Numbered from the stretch's first letter, positions 32,509 to 44,124 are shown. The stretch: DNA of 64,000 bases from Centipeda noxia ATCC 43541 (GCF_000160555.1 NZ_GG749281.1:225955-289954); one strand, 5' to 3'. Numbers and translations: made by a program. Notes: generated by a model not told the origin, from the sequence alone.

Positions 32509-33489
32509 TCAGCGCTCGCCGATGCTCTCCTCATAGTCCCGCCCATAGCGCCTGCGCTTGGGGACGATGACGACGTAGCGGCGCGGATTCTCCCCCGCGC
32601 TGTACGTGGTAACGCGGCGGTTGTCCTGCAGCGCCGTGTGGATGATCTTGCGCTCGTGGCGGCTCATGGGCTCGAGGCGGATCTCCTCGCCGATGCGGCA
32701 CGCCTTGTCCGCGAGATGTCCCGCGAGGCGCGTGAGTGTCTCCTCGCGGCGCGCACGGTAGTCCTCCACGTCAAGGATGACACGCGCGTAGCCGTTCTCC
32801 GTAATCTTGTTGACGACGAGATTCGTAAGGTACTGGAGTGCGTCGAGTGTTGCACCGTGCTTGCCGATGAGGATGCCGAGGTTCTCCCCCTGCATGTTGA
32901 AGACCGTGCCCGCCGGCGTATCCGTGCGGTGCAGGGCAACGCTGAGACGCATGGAGGCAAAGATCTCGCCGAGGAATTTCTCGGCGGCGGCGGTCATTGC
33001 GGGCGTCAGCGGCACGAGCGGCGTCTCGCTGCGCGGGCGGCGCTGCTGATCGTCGCCTGCATCCGTGTTCTCATAGCGTCCGGGACGTTCGCGGCGCATA
33101 TCCGGACGCGCGTTCTGCGGCCGGCCTTCGCTCTGCGCATACTGCTCCGCATTATTTTTTCGCGCACGTGAGCGCAGATCGGTATGGAACCGCTTCGGAC
33201 GCGGGGAGAATCCGTCGGCATCCCCCTGATTTTCCTGCGCGTCTGTCTTTTGCTGCGCGATGACGGTCGGCTGTGCCGGGAGCGGAATCTCCGTGTGCCG
33301 CGCCGGAATCACAGGCCGCGTGGTGACGCGGATACGTGCCTCGCGCTTGCCCCAGAGGCCGAGGAATCCGCTCGAGGGCTTCTGCAGGATCTCGTAGGTG
33401 ATCTCAGCGCGGCCGCAGCCGAGTTTGTCGAGCGCAAAAGAAAGCGCATCCTCGACGGTTTTGCCGGTGGCTTCAATGATCTCCGCCAT
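32509..33489 (-). CDS. khpB: Jag/KhpB, RNA-binding KH-R3H protein
   Basis: The 326-residue protein has a Jag_N domain (MAEIIEATGKTVEDALSFALDKLGCGRAEI..., ending GLWGKREARI). A charged, disordered linker spans residues about 70-170. A KH domain (NLGILIGKHGATLDALQYLTNLVVNK) and a C-terminal R3H domain (LEPMSRHERKIIHTALQ) follow. The partner KhpA is not in the window. It directly follows yidC, as in most Firmicutes, and probably acts in post-transcriptional control of envelope growth. Confidence 0.93.
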   Translation of the reverse strand: MAEIIEATGKTVEDALSFALDKLGCGRAEITYEILQKPSSGFLGLWGKREARIRVTTRPVIPARHTEIPLPAQPTVIAQQKTDAQENQGDADGFSPRPKRFHTDLRSRARKNNAEQYAQSEGRPQNARPDMRRERPGRYENTDAGDDQQRRPRSETPLVPLTPAMTAAAEKFLGEIFASMRLSVALHRTDTPAGTVFNMQGENLGILIGKHGATLDALQYLTNLVVNKITENGYARVILDVEDYRARREETLTRLAGHLADKACRIGEEIRLEPMSRHERKIIHTALQDNRRVTTYSAGENPRRYVVIVPKRRRYGRDYEESIGER

Positions 33490-34164
33490 TCAGATCGCCT
33501 CCTTTGCCACGGGTCCCTCGCTGCGGTACATCCACCACTGCTGGATGATCTGCACGACATTCATCGTCACCCAGTAGAGCACGAGGCCGGACGGGAACTT
33601 GAGGCTGATCCAGCCGATGAAGAGAGGCATGACGGTCATCATGATCTTCATCTGGGCATTCATCTCGGTGGAGGTCATCTTCTGCTGGAGGAAGGTGGTC
33701 AGCGCCGAGAGGACGGGCAGGATGTAGAGCGGATCGGGCTCCGACATGTTCGGCAGCCAGAAGAACGCCGCCGCCGCCGCGCTCGGGAAGGTAAAGTTAA
33801 AGAGCGCGTAGTACATGCCCATGAGGATCGGCATCTGCACGAGGAGCGGCAGACAGCCCGCGAGCGGATTGACGCCGGCATTTCGAAAGAGCTCGCCCGT
33901 CTTCTGCTGGAGCATCTGCGGGTTGTTCTTGTACTTTTCCTGGATCTTTTTCATCTTCGGCTGGATTTCCTGCATCGCCTTCATGGATTTGACCTGCTTG
34001 ACAGTGAGCGGATAGGTCACGAGCTTGATGAGGATGGTGAGCAGGATGATCGGATAGCCGTAGCTCTCGAGCCCTGCGGCGCTGGTAACGCTGTAGAATG
34101 CGCCGAGGATCATCTGCAGAATATGGATGATGGGTTCAAACAGATTGCTGAAAAATTCGATCAA
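33490..34164 (-). CDS. yidC: Membrane protein insertase YidC (Oxa1/SpoIIIJ type)
   Basis: The 224-residue insertase is of the short Oxa1 form without a large periplasmic domain. It has about five membrane segments, with IILLTILIKLVTYPLTVKQVKSMKAMQEIQPKMKKIQEKY in the conserved cytoplasmic hairpin. NPLAGCLPLLVQMPILMGMYYALF follows. It lacks the Gram-positive lipobox; the membrane start is MIEFFSNLFEPIIHILQ. It sits in the rpmH-rnpA-yidD-yidC-jag operon and inserts membrane proteins with or without Sec. Confidence 0.95.
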   Translation of the reverse strand: MIEFFSNLFEPIIHILQMILGAFYSVTSAAGLESYGYPIILLTILIKLVTYPLTVKQVKSMKAMQEIQPKMKKIQEKYKNNPQMLQQKTGELFRNAGVNPLAGCLPLLVQMPILMGMYYALFNFTFPSAAAAAFFWLPNMSEPDPLYILPVLSALTTFLQQKMTSTEMNAQMKIMMTVMPLFIGWISLKFPSGLVLYWVTMNVVQIIQQWWMYRSEGPVAKEAI

Positions 34165-34259
34165 CGGTAGTTCCTCCTACTAATGTTTGGGAAATTTGAC
34201 AAAATATTCCACGCGGAAAGCAGCTTGTTTATGTGTTCGTGCAAGATCGGAAGATAACA

Positions 34260-34469
34260 TTACGGTACGGGATCGTAGCCGCCCCGATGAAACGGATGAC
34301 ATCGCAGAATGCGCCTGAGCGCCATCCACCCGCCGCGCCAAGCGCCGTATCGTTCGATCGCCTCCGCCGCGTAGGCCGAGCAGGTTGGATAATAGCGGCA
34401 GTGCGGCGGCATAAGCGGGGAGACGCCGCTGCGGTAAAAATGAATCAGAAGAAGGAGCAGCCGCTTCAT
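34260..34469 (-). CDS. yidD: Membrane protein insertion efficiency factor YidD
   Basis: The 69-residue protein has the conserved [32 protein letters not shown] block with its Cys pair, and [17 protein letters not shown] at the C-terminus. It overlaps the rnpA stop by 4 bp, so it is translationally coupled. It assists YidC-dependent insertion at the inner membrane. Confidence 0.95.
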   Translation of the reverse strand: MKRLLLLLIHFYRSGVSPLMPPHCRYYPTCSAYAAEAIERYGAWRGGWMALRRILRCHPFHRGGYDPVP

Positions 34470-34858
34470 CGGTGCTCCCCCGTGCGGGGTGCAGCGCTCC
34501 CCTCTCCAAAGATCTTTGCGCGGCGCGCAAGGCGGCGCAGCTCTGCGGCCGCATCCTGCATTTTGCATGCGGCGAGCCCCGCGCGCCCGATGAGGAGGAT
34601 CCCGACGTCCGTGCGCAGCTCATGCTGCATATGGCGATATGCCTCGCGCAGGAGACGCTTCGTGCGGCTGCGCACGGCGGCGCAGCCGAGTTTTTTCCCG
34701 GCGGCAAAGCCGACTTTGCCCGCAACGCGCGGATCGCGCAGAACGTAGAGGATCATTCCCCGCCCCGGCACAACCGCGCCGTTTTGATAGACATTCTGAA
34801 AATCGCTCCGCCGCTTAATGATCTTCGCGCGCGGCAGCGTGTATCTCTTTTTTTCCAT
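34466..34858 (-). CDS. rnpA: Ribonuclease P protein component
   Basis: The 130-residue basic protein has [24 protein letters not shown] at the N-terminus and the RNR-like signature [16 protein letters not shown] (about residues 58-75). It binds RnpB RNA for tRNA 5' maturation. It lies between rpmH and yidD. A hairpin in the rpmH-rnpA gap likely lowers its expression relative to rpmH. Confidence 0.96.
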   Translation of the reverse strand: MEKKRYTLPRAKIIKRRSDFQNVYQNGAVVPGRGMILYVLRDPRVAGKVGFAAGKKLGCAAVRSRTKRLLREAYRHMQHELRTDVGILLIGRAGLAACKMQDAAAELRRLARRAKIFGEGSAAPRTGEHR

Positions 34859-34863
34859 ATCGT

Positions 34864-34893
34864 TAAAAAAGAGGTCACCCGCGGTGACCTCCT
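34864..34893 (-). terminator. Attenuating terminator between rpmH and rnpA
   Basis: On the minus strand GAGGTCACC-GCG-GGTGACCTC followed by TTTTTT, 19 bp after rpmH. It probably lets only a fraction of transcripts reach rnpA. Confidence 0.75.
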
Positions 34894-34911
34894 GCTCAAA
34901 GTCCAGCGAAA

Positions 34912-35046
34912 TTACGCCGAAAGTTTCTTTCTTCCGCGCTGACGCCTTCTCTTGAGTACGAGGCGGCCGCCTTTCGTCTTCATGCGTTCACGGAATCCAT
35001 GTGTCTTTTTTCTCCAATGATTGTTGGGCTGAAATGTTCTCTTCAC
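34912..35046 (-). CDS. rpmH: 50S ribosomal protein L34
   Basis: The 44-residue L34 starts [17 protein letters not shown] after the initiator and ends [10 protein letters not shown], standard length and sequence. The start codon is GTG at 35046-35044, with GGAGG 9 nt upstream. No ATG is available in the right place; the ATG further inside would remove conserved residues. It is the first gene of the leftward origin operon. Confidence 0.96.
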   Translation of the reverse strand: MKRTFQPNNHWRKKTHGFRERMKTKGGRLVLKRRRQRGRKKLSA

Positions 35047-35131
35047 CTCTCGTCACCTCCTTTTCTACCGCGCACAGTCGCGGTATGTGCCGCCGAGCGG
35101 CAACTTCTTTTATATGATTTCACTAGGGGTC

Positions 35132-35161
35132 ATTATAGACGAAGAAAACCTCTACTGTCAA
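35132..35161 (-). promoter_or_regulatory. Promoter of the rpmH operon
   Basis: On the minus strand a perfect TTGACA (35156-35161), 18-bp spacer and perfect TATAAT (35132-35137), 86 bp before rpmH. Confidence 0.85.
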
Positions 35162-35209
35162 GGCGCGCACGCGCTATTTCCGCGTTTTTTTCGGCGGATG
35201 AACCAAAAG

Positions 35210-35400
35210 CCCCTGTTGATAAGTCGTCTTTTTTTTGCTAAAATATTCCCTGTGCATTGTGGAAAACCTGTGAAAAAATCGTGTACAATTTTGTTCCCGC
35301 ACACAATATCTGCGTTTTTTCGCCGATAAAGTTATCCACATCTGTGAATAACACTGTGGATAAGGAAAATATCTGCATACATAAAAATTTTTTTGAAGGG
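35210..35400. other. oriC, upstream DnaA-box subregion
   Basis: The gap between rpmH and dnaA carries consensus DnaA boxes at 35332-35340 (TTATCCACA) and, inverted, 35355-35363 (TGTGGATAA). Weaker boxes lie at 35214-35222 (TGTTGATAA), 35258-35266 (TGTGGAAAA) and 35343-35351 (TGTGAATAA). The region is AT-rich in an otherwise GC-rich window. Together with the boxes after dnaA it forms a bipartite origin like that of Bacillus. Confidence 0.85.
35216..35244 (+). promoter_or_regulatory. Promoter of dnaA overlapping a DnaA box
   Basis: TTGATA (35216-35221), 17-bp spacer, TAAAAT (35239-35244). The -35 lies inside the DnaA box-like TGTTGATAA, which would allow self-repression by DnaA. Confidence 0.65.
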
Positions 35401-35410
35401 ACGCACCCCC

Positions 35411-36847
35411 ATGGCCGTAGAAAAGAATCTCCCGCTCGAACCCCTGTGGCAAAAGGTCCTCGCAAAGACGGATGGCATTCTGCCAAAGGACGCCGTAAAT
35501 CAATGGATCTCCCGCATCATGCCCGTCGCACTGGAAAACGGCGAACTCGTCCTCGCGGTCCGAGACACGTTCACAAAGCAGTACATTGAGCCGCGCTATC
35601 TCGCCCTCCTCGGCGATGCAGTGCACCAGGCGCTCGGCGCAGACTACACGATCCGTCTCGTGGTCGATGCAAAGAAGGCGGAACCGGCAAAGGAGTCCAT
35701 ATTGAGGCCGGAGCCCGCACCGACAAAAGAAGAGCCGAAGCAGAGCGCCGACACGCCGGCGCAGGGCAGTCTCCCGCTGACGCCGACGCCGAGCGACACA
35801 CACGCCGCTGCGCCCGATGACGCGACAACGCTCAATCCGAAGTACACCTTCGACGCCTTCGTCACGGGACGCTCCAACCAGTTCCCCTACGCGATGGCAA
35901 AGGCAGTCGCCGACGCGCCGGGCCTCCCCTCGCACAATCCGCTCTTTATTTACGGCGGCGTGGGGCTCGGCAAGACGCATCTCATGCACGCGGTCGGCCA
36001 CAAGATTCTCGCCGACCATCCGGACCGGCGCGTCCTCTACATCGCGAGCACGGATTTTACGAACGAATTCATCCGCTCGATCCGCGAGAAGAACATGGAC
36101 GCGTTCCGTGAGAAATATTACAGTATCGACGTCCTGCTGATCGACGACATCCAGTTCTTCGCCGGGCAGGAGCAGACGCAGACCGAGTTCTTCCAGACGT
36201 TCAACAAGCTGCGCGACAACGGCAGCCAGATCATCCTGACCTCGGACCGCCAGCCGCAGGACGTCAAGGGACTCGAGGACCGCCTCATCTCGCGCTTTGC
36301 CGGCGGCGCACCGGTGGACATCCAGCCGCCGGAGTTCGAAACGCGCGTGGCGATCCTGCAGAAAAAAGCACAGTCCGAGGAGGTCGACATCCCCGAGGAT
36401 GTGGTCACCTACATCGCGAGCCGCGTCGACAGCAACATCCGCGAACTCGAGGGCGCACTCACGCGCCTCATCAAATACGCCTCAACCATGCGCATGCCGA
36501 TCGACGAGACGACCTGCGTCGCCGCGCTCGGCAACTATCTGCGCGGAGAGACAGGACGGCGCATCACGATGGAGATGATCGAGCGCATCGTCTGCACGCA
36601 TTTCAAAGTGACGAGCGAAGACATCCGCTCCACCAAGCGCAGCAACGACATCGCCTATCCGCGTCAGATCGCCATGTACCTCTGCCACGAACTCACAGAC
36701 GTATCGTGGCCGACGATCGGCGGCTTCTTCAACCGCGACCACTCGACCGTCATCCACGCACACAAGAAGATTCAGAGCCTCACAAGCGAGGATGCAGCGA
36801 CCGACGCGCTCGTCAAGTCGCTGAGCATCCAGATCCGAGGAATATAA
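35411..36847 (+). CDS. dnaA: Chromosomal replication initiator protein DnaA
   Basis: The 478-residue initiator has domain I (residues about 5-85), a Pro/Thr/Ala-rich linker (about 95-145), and an AAA+ domain. In it are Walker A GGVGLGKTH, Walker B LLIDDIQFFAG and sensor 2 in DSNIRELEGALTR. The C-terminal DNA-binding domain ends with SWPTIGGFFNRDHSTVIHAHKKI. The ATG at 35411 is preferred over a TTG at 35393 because GAAGGG at 35395-35400 sits 10 nt upstream. It opens the rightward replication operon. Confidence 0.97.
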   Translation: MAVEKNLPLEPLWQKVLAKTDGILPKDAVNQWISRIMPVALENGELVLAVRDTFTKQYIEPRYLALLGDAVHQALGADYTIRLVVDAKKAEPAKESILRPEPAPTKEEPKQSADTPAQGSLPLTPTPSDTHAAAPDDATTLNPKYTFDAFVTGRSNQFPYAMAKAVADAPGLPSHNPLFIYGGVGLGKTHLMHAVGHKILADHPDRRVLYIASTDFTNEFIRSIREKNMDAFREKYYSIDVLLIDDIQFFAGQEQTQTEFFQTFNKLRDNGSQIILTSDRQPQDVKGLEDRLISRFAGGAPVDIQPPEFETRVAILQKKAQSEEVDIPEDVVTYIASRVDSNIRELEGALTRLIKYASTMRMPIDETTCVAALGNYLRGETGRRITMEMIERIVCTHFKVTSEDIRSTKRSNDIAYPRQIAMYLCHELTDVSWPTIGGFFNRDHSTVIHAHKKIQSLTSEDAATDALVKSLSIQIRGI

Positions 36848-37110
36848 GCCCTCTCTTCCCCCCTCCCTGTGGAAATCGCTGTGCACAGCGCGCAGAATTT
36901 CATGTGGACGCTTTGTGGATAATAAGTCTTTCCTCCTTCGTCTGTGCAAACTGTGGATAACCGCGTGACAAATGCACCCGTTTTATCCACAGGAACAGCC
37001 GCGTCCCATCCGAGCTCTTCCTTCTTTTCCACAAATCCACAGTCCCTACTACTACCGTTACTATATTTATTTACAACACGCAATCATAGAAAAACAGCAA
37101 ACTCTCCCAT
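36848..37110. other. oriC, downstream DnaA-box subregion with unwinding element
   Basis: Between dnaA and dnaN lie DnaA boxes at 36914-36922 and 36952-36960 (TGTGGATAA), 36983-36991 (TTATCCACA) and weaker ones at 37025-37033 (TTTTCCACA) and 37033-37041 (AAATCCACA). From 37046 the strand reads CTA-CTA-CTA-CCG-TTA-CTA, then an AT-rich stretch to about 37100. This is the layout of the basal unwinding system of Bacillus: DnaA boxes, then DnaA-trios, then the melting region. Confidence 0.8.
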
Positions 37111-37125
37111 CGGAAAGGAACGCCC

Positions 37126-38268
37126 ATGAACATCTCACTTGCCAAGAACGACCTCATCTCTGCACTGCAGATCGTCAGCAAAGGTCTCTCCACCAAACCG
37201 CAGACGCCGATCCTTTCGGGCATCTACATGACGGCAAAAGAAGGACAGCTCGAACTCCAGACTACCAACTATGAGCTCGGCTTTATCCTCACCATCCCTG
37301 CCGAGATCCACAATACGGGCACAGCAGTGCTGCCCGGAAAGTATCTCACTGAGTTCGCGCGCAAACTGCCGGCAGAGGAAGTCTCCATCGATACGGATTC
37401 TGCCGACGGCCTTGCCGTCATCCAATCAGGCGCTGCCCGCTTCACCCTGCGGACAATGGAGATCAGTGATTTTCCTGTACTTCACCATATGGACGGAACG
37501 CTGCACTTTACTATTAAAGACCGTACTCTTGCGCGTCTTGTCAAAAAATCTGCATTTGCCTGTCTGCGTGAGGAGCAGCGTGACCGCCGTCCGATCTTCA
37601 CGGGCTGCCAGCTCGAGGTTGAGGGGAAGGAAATCACCTTTGCCGCGACGAATGTCCACCGCCTTGCAGTCAAAAGCGAACAGCTCGAAGAGGATGCCGG
37701 ACAGATCCGCGTCATCATCCCGGCAAAGTTCCTCGAGGAAGTCACGCGCACCATCAGCAGCGAGGTTCCCGCCGACATTCATGTCACATGCTCCTACAAT
37801 CAGGTCAGCATGTCCTCAGGCAGCATCTATATGACTGCGCGCCTGATCGAGGGAACATTCCCCGACTACCGCCGCGTTATCCCGCGCGAGGAGAATATCC
37901 GCACGAAGGTAACCCTCGACGCCGCGTCGTTCGCATCTGCCGTCGACCGCGCTTCGCTCATTGCGCGTGCGGATCAGTATAATATTGTAAAGCTCTCCTT
38001 TACGCAGGGATTGATGCGCATCTCCTCGAACAGCCCGGAGATCGGCGAGGCCGAGGAGACGATTCCGGCGGAGGTCACAGGCGATGATGTGACGATCGCG
38101 TTCAACGCATCCTATCTCATGGATGCGTTGAAGTCGCTTGACAGCGATACCTGCATTCTTTCCCTCCAGGGATCGAACGAGCAGGGCGTGAATCTTTCTC
38201 CGATGACGATCCGGGAGGAAGCTGATCCAAATTATATTTACGTTGTAACGCCGGTGAGGACACACTGA
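37126..38268 (+). CDS. dnaN: DNA polymerase III beta subunit (sliding clamp)
   Basis: The 380-residue clamp has three repeated domains. It opens ISLAKNDLISALQIVSKGLSTKPQTPILSGIYM and has FTGCQLEVEGKEITFAATNVHRLAVKSE in the centre. The C-terminus SPMTIREEADPNYIYVVTPVRTH matches the family hydrophobic-groove end (xTPVR). GGAAAGGAACG precedes the ATG. It follows the unwinding region of oriC. Confidence 0.97.
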   Translation: MNISLAKNDLISALQIVSKGLSTKPQTPILSGIYMTAKEGQLELQTTNYELGFILTIPAEIHNTGTAVLPGKYLTEFARKLPAEEVSIDTDSADGLAVIQSGAARFTLRTMEISDFPVLHHMDGTLHFTIKDRTLARLVKKSAFACLREEQRDRRPIFTGCQLEVEGKEITFAATNVHRLAVKSEQLEEDAGQIRVIIPAKFLEEVTRTISSEVPADIHVTCSYNQVSMSSGSIYMTARLIEGTFPDYRRVIPREENIRTKVTLDAASFASAVDRASLIARADQYNIVKLSFTQGLMRISSNSPEIGEAEETIPAEVTGDDVTIAFNASYLMDALKSLDSDTCILSLQGSNEQGVNLSPMTIREEADPNYIYVVTPVRTH

Positions 38269-38269
38269 G

Positions 38270-38485
38270 TTGACAGATATAGAGATTCGTACGGATTTTA
38301 TTCAGCTTGATCAGTTTCTCAAACTTGCCGGTGCCGTGCCGAGCGGCGGCATGGTAAAGGAGCTTCTCTCAGGCGGGGGGATACTGCGCAATGGAGAGCC
38401 GGAGACGGCGCGCCGGCGCAAGCTTGTGTCCGGCGATGTGGTTGCGGTGGACGGCATCGGGGTCTACCGCGTTGTACGGATTTGA
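38270..38485 (+). CDS. yaaA: S4-domain RNA-binding protein YaaA
   Basis: The 71-residue S4-like protein has EIRTDFIQLDQFLKLAGAVPSGGMVKELLSGGGILRNGE, the small RNA-binding motif typical between dnaN and recF. The start is TTG at 38270, 1 nt after the dnaN stop, with GAGGA 10 nt upstream. Relatives are linked to ribosome assembly. Confidence 0.9.
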   Translation: MTDIEIRTDFIQLDQFLKLAGAVPSGGMVKELLSGGGILRNGEPETARRRKLVSGDVVAVDGIGVYRVVRI

Positions 38486-38488
38486 CAG

Positions 38489-39610
38489 ATGCAGATAACA
38501 GAGCTCTCTCTGCGTTCGTATCGGAATTATGAGGATCTTGCGCTCGGTTTTGACGACGGGGCACAGATCTTTCTCGGGGCGAACGCGCAGGGCAAGACGA
38601 ATATCATTGAGGCGCTCTACTACGCCGCATTCGGACGCTCCCATCGCACATCCAGCGATGCGGAGCTTATTCGTATGGGCGACGACGGGGCGCATATCGG
38701 TCTGCGCTTTGTGCGGCACGATGTGCCGAGGGAACTTTCTTTTACCTTTCAGCGCGGCGCGCGGCGGCGCATCGAGTACGCCGGAGAGAATCTCCGTCAG
38801 CGCGACCTCGTCGGCATTCTGCCGATGGTGCTCTTCTCCCCGGAGGATCTTTTCCTCGTTAAGGGAGCGCCCGCGCTGCGCCGCCGCTATCTGGATGCGG
38901 AGCTCTCGCAGGCAAGTCCTGCCTACTACGGCGAGCTTTTGCGCTATACGCACATCCTGCGCCAGAGGGGCGCTGTTCTGAAGGACATCCGCGAGCGGCT
39001 CGCGCCTGTGGATGCGCTCCTTCCGTGGGATGCGCAGCTTGCGCGCAGTGCCGCATGGATCGTGACGCGGCGCATCGCGGCGGTTGCGGATCTCGGTGCG
39101 CTTTCCACGCGCGTGCAGGCGGTGCTCGCGGACGGCGAGGAGCTGACCCTCTCCTATGAGATCGCAGGCGCGGACGAGGATGTTCCAGGGGCGAAAGAGG
39201 GCATGGCGCAGCGGCTCGAACTGTGGTATAATGAGATGCTTATAGAAAATCGCGCGCGCGATATTGTGCGCGCCGCGACGGGAACGGGTCCGCATTTGGA
39301 TGATCTCGTTCTGCGCGTTGACGGTATGAGCCTCCGCAGTTACGGTTCGCAGGGACAGCAGCGCACAGGCGCGCTGGCGCTTAAGATCGCAGAGCTCTTC
39401 TACCTGCGGGAGAAGACGAGCGAGGCGCCGATTCTCCTGCTCGATGATGTGATGAGCGAGCTGGATGCCGATCGGCGCAGGGCGCTTCTCGATTTCATCC
39501 GGTGCGAGCGCATCCAGACGTTTATCACCGCGACGGATGCGGCGTATTTTCCCGCTGAGCGCATGGGGACGTACCGCCATGTGCAGGCGGGACAGGTTTT
39601 GGAGGATTAG
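38489..39610 (+). CDS. recF: DNA replication and repair protein RecF
   Basis: The 373-residue SMC-like ATPase has Walker A FLGANAQGKTNIIEALYYAAFGRSHR, signature GSQGQQRTGALALKIAELF, and Walker B PILLLDDVMSELDADRRRALL. It loads RecA on gapped DNA. The start is 3 nt after yaaA and the stop is 11 nt before dciA, so it is inside the replication operon. Confidence 0.96.
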   Translation: MQITELSLRSYRNYEDLALGFDDGAQIFLGANAQGKTNIIEALYYAAFGRSHRTSSDAELIRMGDDGAHIGLRFVRHDVPRELSFTFQRGARRRIEYAGENLRQRDLVGILPMVLFSPEDLFLVKGAPALRRRYLDAELSQASPAYYGELLRYTHILRQRGAVLKDIRERLAPVDALLPWDAQLARSAAWIVTRRIAAVADLGALSTRVQAVLADGEELTLSYEIAGADEDVPGAKEGMAQRLELWYNEMLIENRARDIVRAATGTGPHLDDLVLRVDGMSLRSYGSQGQQRTGALALKIAELFYLREKTSEAPILLLDDVMSELDADRRRALLDFIRCERIQTFITATDAAYFPAERMGTYRHVQAGQVLED

Positions 39611-39621
39611 GAGGGAAAGCG

Positions 39622-40536
39622 ATGCGCACAACGCTTGGTACGGCGGCTGCAGACGATGATGTGCGCGCAGCGATTCATCGGCTCGGTCCCTCCTTTGAGC
39701 GTGGTTATATTTCGCATCTGACGCTCGCGCACTGGGCGGACATCATGGGTGAGATGGTTGCGCGCCGCGTGCGTGCGGTCTATGTCAAGGACAGTAAGCT
39801 CTACCTCTATGCGCCCGATGCCGTCTGGAAGAATGAGATGCGCATGAGCGCGCCCGAGATCGTCCAGCGCGTCAACAACTTCGCCGGCGGGCGCATGATC
39901 CGTGAAATTGCCTTTGCACGGTCGGCGCGTCTGCCGATCGTCCCTGCCGGGGACAGGGGTGATGAGGAGATGCCTGCGGACTATGCCCGTGCTCTCGTGC
40001 AGACGGGGCTTACGGACGAGGAGATCGCGCATGGCTCTGCGCTGGCGGCATCTGTGGAGGATGAGAAACTAGCCTCCTCCATTCAGCGTGCCTATCAAAA
40101 TATGCGCAAGGCACGGCGGCTCAAGGAGCAGCGCGGATTTACTCCCTGCCCCATTTGCGGACGGCTGGTCCAGGGGATCTGCCTTGATTGCCGCCGCAGC
40201 GAGGAGCGCAGCGTACGGCGCGAGGTGCGCGCCATTCTGCGCCGGGAGCCGTGGATCAAGCTTGCGGACATCGTCCGGCGGATTCCCTCCTGCGACGCGC
40301 TCATGCTCGGCAGCGAGCGCGCCGACCTCATCCGCCGGATTGCTGGCGAGACGGCATATACAGAGCAGGACAGCGAGAATGCACGCATGCTCACCATGCT
40401 GCACCGCGGACTTCCCCCCGAGGAGGTCACGCCGAAGAAGATCCGGAGTACCTTTTGGGAACTGCGCAATGAGCTCATCACCACGCGCGAATTCTGGGAA
40501 GAAATGAAGCAGCGCAGGGCAAAGAAGAAATCATAA
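39622..40536 (+). CDS. DciA-like (DUF721) protein with C-terminal zinc-finger extension
   Basis: The 304-residue protein has an N-terminal DUF721 domain (about residues 10-100: YISHLTLAHWADIMGEMVARRVRAVYVKDSKLYLYAPDAVWKNEMRM). This family includes the DciA replicative helicase loader. A Cys4 motif follows at about residues 174-190 (CPICGRLVQGICLDC), with a helical tail to the end. Typical DciA is about 100-170 residues, so the finger plus helical half is an extension. Position between recF and gyrB supports a role in replication. The DciA assignment is by domain and context. Confidence 0.85.
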   Translation: MRTTLGTAAADDDVRAAIHRLGPSFERGYISHLTLAHWADIMGEMVARRVRAVYVKDSKLYLYAPDAVWKNEMRMSAPEIVQRVNNFAGGRMIREIAFARSARLPIVPAGDRGDEEMPADYARALVQTGLTDEEIAHGSALAASVEDEKLASSIQRAYQNMRKARRLKEQRGFTPCPICGRLVQGICLDCRRSEERSVRREVRAILRREPWIKLADIVRRIPSCDALMLGSERADLIRRIAGETAYTEQDSENARMLTMLHRGLPPEEVTPKKIRSTFWELRNELITTREFWEEMKQRRAKKKS

Positions 40537-40839
40537 CGAAAGGGGCGTTTCCGATGATCCTCAGTATTGATGAAATCCGTGATAAAATCCGCCCCATTTG
40601 CGAGAAATACAAGGTCGAAAAGGTATGGCTCTTCGGCTCGTATGCACGCGGTGAGGCGCGCGAGGACAGCGATGTAGACTTTTATGTCAAGACAGCTAAG
40701 GAAATGAGGTTTCTTGAACTTGGAGGTCTTTATGCAGACCTCGAAGAAGTTCTGGGCAAAGAAGTCGATATGATTACAAGAATCCCGGAGGAGTATAAAA
40801 TCTTCAAGAAATATGTGGAAAGGGATGAGATACTGATCT

Positions 40840-43307
<2,468 letters not shown>

Positions 43308-43311
43308 AGAT

Positions 43312-43346
43312 AAGGGAATCTGTCATGCAAACAGATTCCCTTTTTT
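43312..43346 (+). terminator. Terminator of the dnaA-gyrB operon
   Basis: Perfect 12-bp stem AAGGGAATCTGT/ACAGATTCCCTT with a 7-nt loop and six T, 5 bp after gyrB. Confidence 0.92.
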
Positions 43347-43354
43347 GAAGAAAA

Positions 43355-44053
43355 ATGGATATGAAGAAATTTTTTGATCGGCTTTCGGTGGATCGGAGCG
43401 ACTGGCGTGATGTTTTTTCTGCGTGCCTCGGCAAGATGATGTGCGTCCAGAATGCCTGCGGCGAGCTTGTGGTGCAGAATGAGAATTGGAACATTGACCT
43501 TGGGCGCGGCGTTATATTCTTCGGCATGCGGGAGTATCCGATTCAGTTCATTGGAAGTGTATCCAAGTCGAGCGGCACATGGCTCTGGGGATGGGAAAAC
43601 ATCAATCATTTCCCCGACGAGATCATCCGTCTTGCCAATGAGACAAAGGCATACGGCGAGGAATGGCATCTGGAGGCTCTGACAGCAGCAGAGTTCGATC
43701 TGAACGATACATTTAATGGACACAACCTCTCCATTGCAGCCTGCGGGATTGCGGATCATTTTGCCTACTACCGTTGTCCGCATGAGGGAGGTGCGATTTT
43801 TGTTGCGGTCGGCGGCGTGCCGGAGGAGGTCTTTGCGCCCGTCGATTTTCCGCGTTTCGTCTCTCTTCTGACGCAGTGCCTCGAGCAGTACGAGGTCGAT
43901 CATCGCATCTTTGCCGAGGCGTTCCTCCTGTGGAACCGCACGCCGTACGATTGGGACGGCAATACGCTGACCGCGCACTTCACGCAGGATCTTGTCATCA
44001 CATTTGAGCAGGCGGGCGACGATCTGCGCATTTCGTCAATTTCGAGTTTGTAA
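43355..44053 (+). CDS. DUF6882 family protein
   Basis: The 232-residue cytoplasmic protein has the family block FIGSVSKSSGTWLWGWEN in the centre and no signal or membrane segment. It begins 9 bp after the gyrB terminator with only a weak purine-rich RBS. Proteins of this family are uncharacterised. A terminator follows at 44068. Confidence 0.75.
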   Translation: MDMKKFFDRLSVDRSDWRDVFSACLGKMMCVQNACGELVVQNENWNIDLGRGVIFFGMREYPIQFIGSVSKSSGTWLWGWENINHFPDEIIRLANETKAYGEEWHLEALTAAEFDLNDTFNGHNLSIAACGIADHFAYYRCPHEGGAIFVAVGGVPEEVFAPVDFPRFVSLLTQCLEQYEVDHRIFAEAFLLWNRTPYDWDGNTLTAHFTQDLVITFEQAGDDLRISSISSL

Positions 44054-44067
44054 TCTCATTTCTTTTG

Positions 44068-44099
44068 AGGGCGTTGACTTAGGACAGCGTCCTTTTTCT
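44068..44099 (+). terminator. Terminator of the DUF6882 gene
   Basis: Stem AGGGCGTTG/CAGCGTCCT with two G-T pairs, then TTTTTCTTTTTT. Confidence 0.75.
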
Positions 44100-44124
44100 T
44101 TTTTCAAAAAAATTATTGTACCTA

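Noticed and set aside
35393-35410. TTG at 35393 as the dnaA start
   Set aside because: It has no RBS. The GAAGGG at 35395-35400 is correctly placed for the ATG at 35411, where DnaA proteins begin.
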